DNA of 35,561 bases from Cryomorphaceae bacterium (GTDB lineage: Bacteria; Bacteroidota; Bacteroidia; Flavobacteriales_D; Crocinitomicaceae), in the NCBI GenBank assembly GCA_021300505.1, contig JAJTDQ010000005.1, positions 1 through 35,561 of the forward strand, in the 5' to 3' direction. Of the stretch, positions 23,007-31,200 are shown piece after piece. A model generated the notes under the pieces. The model worked only from the letters and a program-made list of their open reading frames with translations, had not been told where the DNA came from and did not search any database. The position numbers and the translations under genes are program-made. Each line of letters starts with the position of its first letter. Positions within the stretch are counted from its first letter, which is position 1.

Positions 23007-24218
23007 TTACTTCGAATTTACTCTTTGCATGGTTATGTCCACTATCATCCAATCATCTAAATACCCCACAAAATCAAGTCTATCATCTATGGCGTCAATT
23101 TTGTGCAAAAAATAGGACAAAGTCCAATCAATCACGTCTGCATTTTGGTCATCCCTAGCCTCAAGTAAAAGTACTATTTGATTTTTTAAAGTCTGTTGAA
23201 TATCATGGATATATTCCTCCATGACCAAAGCGCTAAATTTTTCTTGCAATTCCAAATATGGAAGCCTATCTGGACAAATATCGGACAGGAAACCAAGATA
23301 GTGCTCGTCTTCATATTCGTACAATTTATAGAAATCAGAAAAACTAAATTTTGTTGATTCTAAAGGATTTAATTGACTAAAAAACGAGAACATCCAATCA
23401 GCCTGAAACTCAATTTTGTTTGTATGATAGTATTTAAACAGGTAGGTAATCCACTCAGAAACATCGATATCAAAGGCTATTTTCAGAAGTTCATTGTGTT
23501 CTGCTGAGCGATTATTTGGATACAGGTTATTTACAACATCCCGCATAATCAAACCCGCATAGTCTTGAAGATGATTACAAATCTCACCAAATCTTTGATA
23601 TGAGGTTTGTCCATTGATTTCAGATTCACAAAAGGAGATCAAGTAGTGAAAATCTTCTTTAAATTGAGTCAGATAACGACCATTCACACGTGGACTATCC
23701 GAAAAATAGAGGTATTCGGCATACATTGCTACACCTTCATTCCGTAAACTCGAAATATAATGCATAAAAATCCAAAAATTACTGGACGTCTGTGGAGATA
23801 TGAATGTTTGATTTTTACGCGTAAGGTATACCGACCTAGATTCACAAATCACTTGATGATCCAAGGCATGAATCAATTCATGAAGTACGGCTTTTTGAAT
23901 TTCAATTTTATTTAGAGTTAACTGATCATCTCCTAACCAATTAGAAACGATTTGATTAAAGCAAATTTCAAAATACCTTGGTGATGAATTTTGCGCATTG
24001 TACATTGCAATCCATTCGTTTGGAAATGAATTTGCCGGAAGAAAATGAATATCTATTTCCAAATCAGGATGAAGAAAAGAGGAGAAATGCTCTAAAAAAT
24101 AAGTGAACTCTTCAACTAAAAACGCTTCCAATAAAAGGTGTTTATTCTCTTTTGGGAAGTCTTCATTTTCATGTAAAGCGTTGGTAAACCTATATTTCGC
24201 CAAACTATTTTTTATCAC
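23007..24218 (-). CDS. Gluzincin-like metalloprotease, first gene of the RT operon
   Basis: The protein carries KAVLHELIHALDH (His113, Glu114, His117) and, 44 residues after His117, LRNEGVAMYAEYLY with Glu161, which resembles the NEG-x-A-x-Y third-ligand helix of gluzincins. The three residues fit a zinc site with a catalytic glutamate. The rest is helical, aromatic-rich and acidic, without a signal peptide or TM, so a cytoplasmic protease is likely. The start is GTG at 24218: an in-frame stop lies a few codons upstream and no nearby ATG exists. It leads the minus-strand operon with the RT fusion (10-base gap). It is divergent from the orphan/sigma-factor genes across 116 bases. The substrate is unknown; a protease effector or activator is inferred. 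Confidence 0.8.
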   Translation of the reverse strand: MIKNSLAKYRFTNALHENEDFPKENKHLLLEAFLVEEFTYFLEHFSSFLHPDLEIDIHFLPANSFPNEWIAMYNAQNSSPRYFEICFNQIVSNWLGDDQLTLNKIEIQKAVLHELIHALDHQVICESRSVYLTRKNQTFISPQTSSNFWIFMHYISSLRNEGVAMYAEYLYFSDSPRVNGRYLTQFKEDFHYLISFCESEINGQTSYQRFGEICNHLQDYAGLIMRDVVNNLYPNNRSAEHNELLKIAFDIDVSEWITYLFKYYHTNKIEFQADWMFSFFSQLNPLESTKFSFSDFYKLYEYEDEHYLGFLSDICPDRLPYLELQEKFSALVMEEYIHDIQQTLKNQIVLLLEARDDQNADVIDWTLSYFLHKIDAIDDRLDFVGYLDDWMIVDITMQRVNSK

Positions 24219-24334
24219 GGAAGAGGAGTGTTTTTAGATTGTTTTCTAAATTAGAGGAAATTTTCAAATGAATTGTTATTCTAAACTTTTCTATGCGTAC
24301 CAACTGAAATTTTGAAAATTAAAAACTAATACAC

Positions 24335-24958
24335 ATGAACAATTCGGTTAATTCAGAAAATGGAATACTTTGGGTCGGTGACAAAGCACTTGAAACGTAT
24401 TTGAACACAGACAAAAATGTATTGAAAGCGTACACGAATTATTTATTATTATTCGATTCAAGTTACTCGAAGACAGATCGTGAAGTGACGTATTTGAGTG
24501 ATTTTGAAGAATCGGGTAAACTTGATTATGACTCCAACCAGCTATCGGAACCCATTCAGAAGTATTTTTCAACGATTGAAAACAAGAAAATTGATTTAAT
24601 GATTGGCAGTTCGTATGAACTACTTTTTCAAAAAATCATTGATATGGCGAAGGAGGTGAAATCGAGAGAAACGGTCAAAAACGACAAGGAGGAATATCAA
24701 TTGTTTTCGTTTCAACATTTCAGAAACAGAACGGAAACCGAATTTGATTTTTCAGCAAAAGACACCCTATTCTTAGAGCAAAACATTCCCTTCAAGGATA
24801 TGATTTCCGATTCAAAGAATACCATAAAAAAAGCGAAAAAATCTTATCGTAATGTTTTAACGACAAAGAAAGACATTGCTGAGATCAATGAGTTTTTATA
24901 TCGTTTTAGTGAGATGACTGGCGATGTAAGCAACTGTACGGATGTCGAAATAATATAA
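24335..24958 (+). CDS. Hypothetical protein upstream of the sigma factor, 207 aa
   Basis: A soluble, acidic, mostly helical protein that I do not recognise. It opens with ILWVGDKALETYLNTDKNVLKAY and has a lysine-rich middle (DSKNTIKKAKKSYRNVLTTKKD). It has no signal peptide, TM helix or cysteine pair that would mark a classical membrane anti-sigma factor. It lies 15 bases before the sigma-factor gene on the same strand and is divergent from the protease that starts the RT operon, so the two plus-strand genes form a unit. A regulatory partner of the sigma factor is a reasonable but unproven guess. Confidence 0.75.
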   Translation: MNNSVNSENGILWVGDKALETYLNTDKNVLKAYTNYLLLFDSSYSKTDREVTYLSDFEESGKLDYDSNQLSEPIQKYFSTIENKKIDLMIGSSYELLFQKIIDMAKEVKSRETVKNDKEEYQLFSFQHFRNRTETEFDFSAKDTLFLEQNIPFKDMISDSKNTIKKAKKSYRNVLTTKKDIAEINEFLYRFSEMTGDVSNCTDVEII

Positions 24959-24973
24959 TAACGAAACAAAGGG

Positions 24974-25546
24974 ATGAATAGGAGATTACTTTTTACAGAA
25001 TTAATTCGGAGACATGAATCAAACATCCGTAAAACGATCCGTGTGCGCATCAAAAATAGCATGGATGCGGATGACGTTTTTCAGGACCTATCTATGCACA
25101 TCCTTGACAAAATTGAGCGTGAATCAGAAGACCAATTGTCAAAATGGGATTCAAAAAGTTGGATGGCAACAGTGACCATCAATTATTGTTATTCTGTATT
25201 GCGAAAAGTGACATCGAAAAAGAGCCGTCGTATGACCGATTTGCCGGATGACGAAACACTTGAACGGAAGGCTTACCAAAAAGGAGAGGCTGGTATGCAT
25301 CAAGAAGATCCTTCGCGCAGTGTAAAACATTTCCAAATCGATGATATCCTATCCTTGCTGAACGAAAGAGATCAAACGATTATCATCCTTAAGCTTTTCG
25401 AAAATCGGTCAATGGAGGAAATTGATGAAATTACAGGCTTGACCAATAGTTCTCAATATTACAAAAGAGCAATTGAAAAGATCCGCACTAAAATTGATGT
25501 CGATGGATTCAAGGACCAATACGACGACTTTTTCTTTGATGATTGA
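24974..25546 (+). CDS. RNA polymerase sigma factor, sigma-70/ECF-like
   Basis: Region 2 spans about residues 10-80, with the core-binding MDADDVFQDLSMHIL and the DNA-melting/-10 helix KSWMATVTINYCYSVLRK. A longer than usual basic and acidic linker follows (KKSRRMTDLPDDETLERKAYQKGEAG). Region 4 (about 125-180) reads LLNERDQTIIILKLFENRSMEEIDEITGLTNSSQYYKRAIEKIRTK, a helix-turn-helix for the -35 element. There is no fused anti-sigma or SnoaL domain. It is translated 15 bases after the orphan gene, and its stop is 4 bases from the stop of the convergent 851-aa membrane gene. Location makes it a candidate regulator of the RT operon or the neighbouring membrane genes; no target promoter is proven. 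Confidence 0.88.
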   Translation: MNRRLLFTELIRRHESNIRKTIRVRIKNSMDADDVFQDLSMHILDKIERESEDQLSKWDSKSWMATVTINYCYSVLRKVTSKKSRRMTDLPDDETLERKAYQKGEAGMHQEDPSRSVKHFQIDDILSLLNERDQTIIILKLFENRSMEEIDEITGLTNSSQYYKRAIEKIRTKIDVDGFKDQYDDFFFDD

Positions 25547-25550
25547 TTGA

Positions 25551-28106
25551 TTAATTTTTTAAGTCGATCCCGACATCTTTTAAATTCGAATGCTTCCCTG
25601 TGGAATAGGAAATAAAATGCTTGGTGCCGTTTTCTTTCCGTTCACTGAACAAGTATGCTTTGCCATTATTCACCTGAATAAAGTTCTCCAGATTCCAAAT
25701 CTCATTAACCTCTTCATCTTGTATGTACCAATACATCTTATTCAATACTAGCTTCTCTGAAATTTGCTTGATTTCAGTGGATATCTTTTCCAATTCAATC
25801 AATTCAGCATCCTTTAAATAAGGATTTAGGTACTTGTTTCTATCCTCCCATTGCTCGGGAACCATGGTAATCACTCCACCCGTTTTGTAGGATAGAGCAA
25901 CAACATCATTTTTCTCCGTCTTTACCAGGTTGACCATATTCCCGGGGAAGAGCGAAAATTGATTCAATAAATGCAAAACAATCACTTCTAATTCAACATA
26001 TACCTCGAAATCAACCTTTGTCATTGCGCCATGACCTCTGGTCTTATTCCTTACACTCGTAATGAAGTCCAAGAAGGTTTGAATAGTCACTTTTCCTTTT
26101 AATGGTCTTTTCGCATTTTCGCCTATCGTTAAATCTAAAAAAGCAAAGTCACTCAAATGATCAAATTGACACAAACCGCTAAGCGGAAAATGTAAAAAAT
26201 CATAGAGCTGTTTTGCCAAAATTGAAGTATTTTCTTGATGATTGAACTCATTCATCCAGAATCTCAATCTGCTCATGATTGCACCAAAAGAAACCTGATT
26301 AGGCATTTCCGTGTTCTTATTTTTTTTGTCCTCAGAAACCATCCAGAAAGGCTCTCCAGTCACTTCATTTTTAGCATAGAGAATGGCCATACAATAACAA
26401 CTCAAAATTTCGCACAGATTGATAATTTCCATGAATCGTGTTGAGGGAGAAGGATCCTCATGCATCTGTCGAAAAATGGTTGACAATTCATGAATGCCTT
26501 TCTTTGAAATCGTTTTCACTGCATCAATTTCCGCTTGTTGAAACACAAATTTCAATAAGTAATGGTTGTGTTTGCTCCCCTCCAATGAAAGTTCGATATT
26601 GATCTTTTCTTCTAAAGGCAAGCTCATTTTGTTTGCTGCATCATTTCTTATCAATAACTCATCTGTGCTGGCAATCTTCTCATAGGCGGCCTCCATCTGA
26701 AGTCGAATTCTATCCAATGACGTACTAAGCAAATAACCTTCCTTTTCTTTGGTTGCCAAAAGCACGTCAAAATCGAAAAAATCAATACAGCAATATACAT
26801 TTTGCAAAGATTGATTCAACTGGTATTCAGTTATCGAAAGCACCTCCTCATCCAAGCCTGTTTCCAATTTTAGATGGTCATGGACAAAAATAATGTTGCG
26901 CACATTTTGGTTGCTGATTTCCGTTGTTGAGAAAGTAGATTTATACAGTCTGTAATGAAAGGAAAATGCATTAAGCACGATCAAATCATTGGATATTCCA
27001 TTGAATAACGACTCCAATTTACTAAAAATAGTCGTGTTCTTATTTGGATTTACGTATACCACCCTTCGGTACAGCCTTAACGCAAGTTTATTAAATTTCA
27101 CACGAGCAGATGGATCGACAATGAGGTAAAAATTGTTTGTTTCATCAAACTTTCGCGCACGCTGTTTTCTGAGTAAAATCATAAGAATGACAAAGAGTGC
27201 AGCTATTGGCACAATGACTTCAACCTCTCTGGAGAAAAAAGCAATTGTCGCCAGTATCGCGCCCAGCAAAATTCCGATATATTCGAATGGCACTCCGTTG
27301 GTATCGAAATAGCTAATTTTTGAGCTCGTCAAAGCAGAATAACCATCTGTAAAACTTAATTTCCTTAGGTAAACAAAGAACAAATGGCACCCAATCAGAG
27401 GGATAATAAATGAAAAATCATCGATAGTCATCAACATCAAAGCGGTCATTAACTTGTAGAAAATATCGATGTATTCGTGGCTTTCCCGTATGGAGAGGAG
27501 CTCGACCGTAAAATACCTACGGTTATAAAAATTGTTCGTGTCGGGGATATTGATTGGCGCAAAGAAGAGCACTTTTATTCGAAGTAAAAGCAGAACAAAG
27601 GTGATTGACAATGAGAATTTTACTATCCATGAATCGAACATGGTAATACCCAATACAAACAGCATTCCTATCGTCAGTAAATCAAAAAAATCCCTGAAAT
27701 ATAAAATCAAGTTGGTTCGTCCGAAGATGATCGGAATCGATTTTAGTAGAAATCCAAAAACAATGATGAGAAAAATATACGTTTTCAACTCATAACTCAC
27801 AGGAGTGTAAAAGAGAAAAATCAAATTACTCAATAAATCAACAGCAAACTTTGGTGCTTTAAAGACCAGCTCTTTGCGCCAAAATGTTTTTTCAATCAAT
27901 TGAAAATCAGGCAAACTTGCTAAATCATTGATATACTCAACAGTAGTGAATTTGCGGTAGACAGCGTTAAACCAAAGATGTACGAGGACCCAAACCACCA
28001 CAAACCACAATGGGTTAATGAGATGGATTAGTTGATTAAAACGTTCTGTAACGTAATGCACATCATTCCAAAATTCCATTTCCAAAGCACATTTAAATTG
28101 AACCAT
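25551..28106 (-). CDS. Multi-pass membrane protein with large cytoplasmic domain and RN-x4-GH-like motif
   Basis: The N-terminal ~320 residues hold several TM helices (PLWFVVVWVLVHLWFNAVY, YIFLIIVFGFLLKSIPIIF, IGMLFVLGITMF, FSLSITFVLLLLRIKVLFF, LMTALMLMTIDDFSFIIPLIG, YIGILLGAILATIAFF, VPIAALFVILMILL). About 530 residues of soluble sequence follow. Near residue 690 it contains ITSVRNKTRGHGAMT; R-N-K-T-R-G-H fits the R-x4-6-H pattern of HEPN nucleases, inside a helix pair, but the overall HEPN fold is not demonstrated. I use the ATG at 28106 because the track start is TTG. It is divergent from the 1611-aa NTPase gene (about 130 bases) and could be regulated with it. No family is recognised with confidence. 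Confidence 0.75.
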   Translation of the reverse strand: MVQFKCALEMEFWNDVHYVTERFNQLIHLINPLWFVVVWVLVHLWFNAVYRKFTTVEYINDLASLPDFQLIEKTFWRKELVFKAPKFAVDLLSNLIFLFYTPVSYELKTYIFLIIVFGFLLKSIPIIFGRTNLILYFRDFFDLLTIGMLFVLGITMFDSWIVKFSLSITFVLLLLRIKVLFFAPINIPDTNNFYNRRYFTVELLSIRESHEYIDIFYKLMTALMLMTIDDFSFIIPLIGCHLFFVYLRKLSFTDGYSALTSSKISYFDTNGVPFEYIGILLGAILATIAFFSREVEVIVPIAALFVILMILLRKQRARKFDETNNFYLIVDPSARVKFNKLALRLYRRVVYVNPNKNTTIFSKLESLFNGISNDLIVLNAFSFHYRLYKSTFSTTEISNQNVRNIIFVHDHLKLETGLDEEVLSITEYQLNQSLQNVYCCIDFFDFDVLLATKEKEGYLLSTSLDRIRLQMEAAYEKIASTDELLIRNDAANKMSLPLEEKINIELSLEGSKHNHYLLKFVFQQAEIDAVKTISKKGIHELSTIFRQMHEDPSPSTRFMEIINLCEILSCYCMAILYAKNEVTGEPFWMVSEDKKNKNTEMPNQVSFGAIMSRLRFWMNEFNHQENTSILAKQLYDFLHFPLSGLCQFDHLSDFAFLDLTIGENAKRPLKGKVTIQTFLDFITSVRNKTRGHGAMTKVDFEVYVELEVIVLHLLNQFSLFPGNMVNLVKTEKNDVVALSYKTGGVITMVPEQWEDRNKYLNPYLKDAELIELEKISTEIKQISEKLVLNKMYWYIQDEEVNEIWNLENFIQVNNGKAYLFSERKENGTKHFISYSTGKHSNLKDVGIDLKN

Positions 28107-28238
28107 CAAAAGTATTCAATTTACTTTCTAAACATGTTCAAGAATAATAAAAACTGTTTCTTGATTTTGAACAAATTATCGCCTTAAATTAAATATATTT
28201 AATGCCTAGAAAAAGTTGTTAATAGTAACCTTTATAAA

Positions 28239-31200
28239 ATGAATACAGCTCAGGCAAAAGGCAAATTTAATCTCAAAGAAATACTTGGAAAGAAAGCGCT
28301 ACACCTTACCATTATTTTGACAATCATCGGTGTACTTGTGGCTTTGTTTTTTCACATTAAAAATTCTGTCAATGAACAATTGGTCAGAACTCAACTTGAA
28401 AAAGAAACGCCATCCGAAATTTTAAATCACGCGAATACACTTTATTGGTTAGGGAGAACATACGGAAACACAACCCATGAGTTTGAAAAGTCCGAAAAAC
28501 TTGCTCTTCGTGTTAAAGAAATGTTGGCAGGAAAGAACGATTCCATAAGTACGTTAACACGCATCAAGGCGGATAAAATCATTTCCAACTCTAAACACAA
28601 TAGAGAACAAAACGCGTTAACAGTTAACAACAAATACCCCTATTTCCTAGACTTCGCAGGACTCAATGAGTTACCTGAAGAAGACCAACCATTGGAAGAA
28701 ATGGATCGTGTAACAACGATTCGCGTATTAACGAAGCTCTTGGATTTACCAGAACAAAATTCATCACGGCCATTGCGTGACTACCCCTACTTCAGTATTT
28801 TAGTACACAACACCAACGACGCACAACTTCATGAGGCGGGCATCCAGTACCTCAATTTAACCACCAAACAGTATACTATTTCCGAACATGAAATTGCACA
28901 AATTACTGGCGTGAAAAATTTCAAGGTAGAGCAAATCTTAAAAGACACTATCAATGTTCGCAAGATTTGTGATTTTTTCAATTGCAGTGAGTTGGCGATC
29001 ATCAATGTAAACAAGCAAGATCAGTACGATGGAATTTACTACTATGGTGCAAATATTCGCCTCATTTCACCAAACAGCAACGAAGTAAAAGTCTCTCGAT
29101 ACACAGAAGCCTTCACTACTGCCAGAGGATACAATGCCATGCTTGGCATTAAGATTCCCCTTCTCATTTCTTACCTTTTGCTCCTCATTTTAGGGGTTGA
29201 ATTGCTCTCGTTACTCAATCTTTTCGCCTATTCTCGAATCAAGTGGCATCGCTTTATTCTCGTAGGGATCATATCCATGGTCATTAACATTGTTTCGATA
29301 GAAGCACTTGCTTATTTTTGGAACCCAGCATCGGGTGAATTTGCTGAAACAGACAAGGCGATGGTCTGGATATTTGCGGTAGCCTTGAGTTTTACACTTA
29401 TTCCAATAATCATAGGTCATCTCACAGTTGGTAAATTGGACCGATTTATCAGTTCTTTTGATTCAGGCTTGGATGATAAAAATGGGCTGTTCAGCGTTAT
29501 TTTCCCAGGATTAACAGTATATTCAATTTCAATAACGTATTACAACCTACTGCGTTTTGGCATTTCCGAAGACCTCTATTTTGCACTGTACGCCTTTGCT
29601 TACTCCGTAGTACTATCTTACCTCTTGAGTTATTATTGGAAAAAGGTGAAAGAGCTTCCATCCAAGTCATTTTTATTTCACCAAATTTCCGTTTACACAT
29701 TACTTGGGATCATTGTCCTTTGTGCGATCTTATTTCCTTACTCAACATTCGGGAACTTAGATCCATCCAACACATTGAATGCGTTTATTCTCTTTGTTTG
29801 CATTCCACTATTTCTATCCTTAATGAATGAAATCATTCTAAAAGTCTATTTTTCGAAACATACGAGTAGTGAATTGCAAAAAACAATTGATATTGACAAT
29901 ATTCATTACGTCCCAAGTCTTTTTGAGGATGAGATGCGCGGCAACTTGAAAGATCAGGGTGTTTTAGTCTTGTATGGCGCAAAAAAAATGGGGAAAACAT
30001 GGCTTGCAAAAAAGATAGCTGAACGTTTGTTGACTGATAACACATATGATAATTTGGTGTATATTGATTTTTCTTTGTCTCAATCAGAAGAAGAAAAAAA
30101 CAAAATCAACTATTATCCTTTCGCGGAAGGATTTTCGCATCTTTTGCCTAAAAATGTTTTCAATGACCAAGCGGAAGAGGCAAGAAAATCAGGGAATATA
30201 TTGGGGAAGCTAATAAGTTCAATTACCTCTGCAGGTGATTTTCTAGTAGACGAAAGTGAGTCAAAGCCTGCAGAATTGTCGAAAATTCGAAAAATAATCA
30301 CAGATAAAATTAGTGAGCACCCGCAAACATTAATTGTGTTCGATAATATCCATGTGGCGCAAGGCGACAACAAAGAACTATTCCTATCCTTCGTCAATGA
30401 GATACACCGCATCAATGTAGAGAATAAGAAGGATTCGGAACAAAAAAAATACCCGCTTCTGCTGTTCACTTCGACTCAAGGTTTTCATTTTAAGCGTGAA
30501 TTCGAAAATATTATCGAGGGACTTATCAATGCTAGAAATTCGAAACAGAATGCGACATTTAAACTGGAGGATAAAATTATCGCACTTTCTCAAGAACAAA
30601 ATTGCCCGCCTTTTTATACGATCTCGTCTGATCCACAATTTTTGAACAAATACCTTAACAAATTTAATATTGGAATTTTTGACCGGAAAATCATTTTGGA
30701 AAAATTCAAAAAATCAGAAAAAGATAAAGCGCCAGGTCTAGTAGCTGAAATACTAAAGTCCCTCGACGACCTTCAACAAATATCTATAAAGGACAAAACA
30801 ATAAAAGTTAGGCACCACGACTTTGAAATTCCTGACATCGTTGAGGAGTTGGACTTTTTCGAACAGGTTGTTAAGACACTGAGTCCTGAGCTGATCGATA
30901 TCTTGCGCTGCTGCGCCTACTCCGCGATGGACGATGGTGAATTTGAGGTAGCAGCAATTAGCTTCATTCTGGAAAAGAAACGATTGGATATTCTACATCA
31001 CTTGAATATCGCCGAAAACTTAAATATCGTATACGACACCAAAGACAAAAATGATTGGTACCGATTTAACGATGTTCGATTTATCATGGTACTAAAAAAA
31101 CAAGATAGTCAAGGGATAAACCAGTTATTTTCTCAGCTTGGCAAGGAATATTACCTAAGGTGGGTGAATTTCTATTTTGAGCATTTCGAAGACTTAAAAA

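Noticed and set aside
18638-24218. Classical retron with msr-msd RNA upstream of the RT
   Set aside because: Only 10 bases separate the RT start from the protease stop, so no ncRNA fits there. The RT is retron-like, but the locus is not laid out as a standard retron.
28161-28201. TTG ... TATATTTA promoter for the 1611-aa gene
   Set aside because: The spacing is 24 bases and the -7 box lacks the final G, so it is too weak to annotate.
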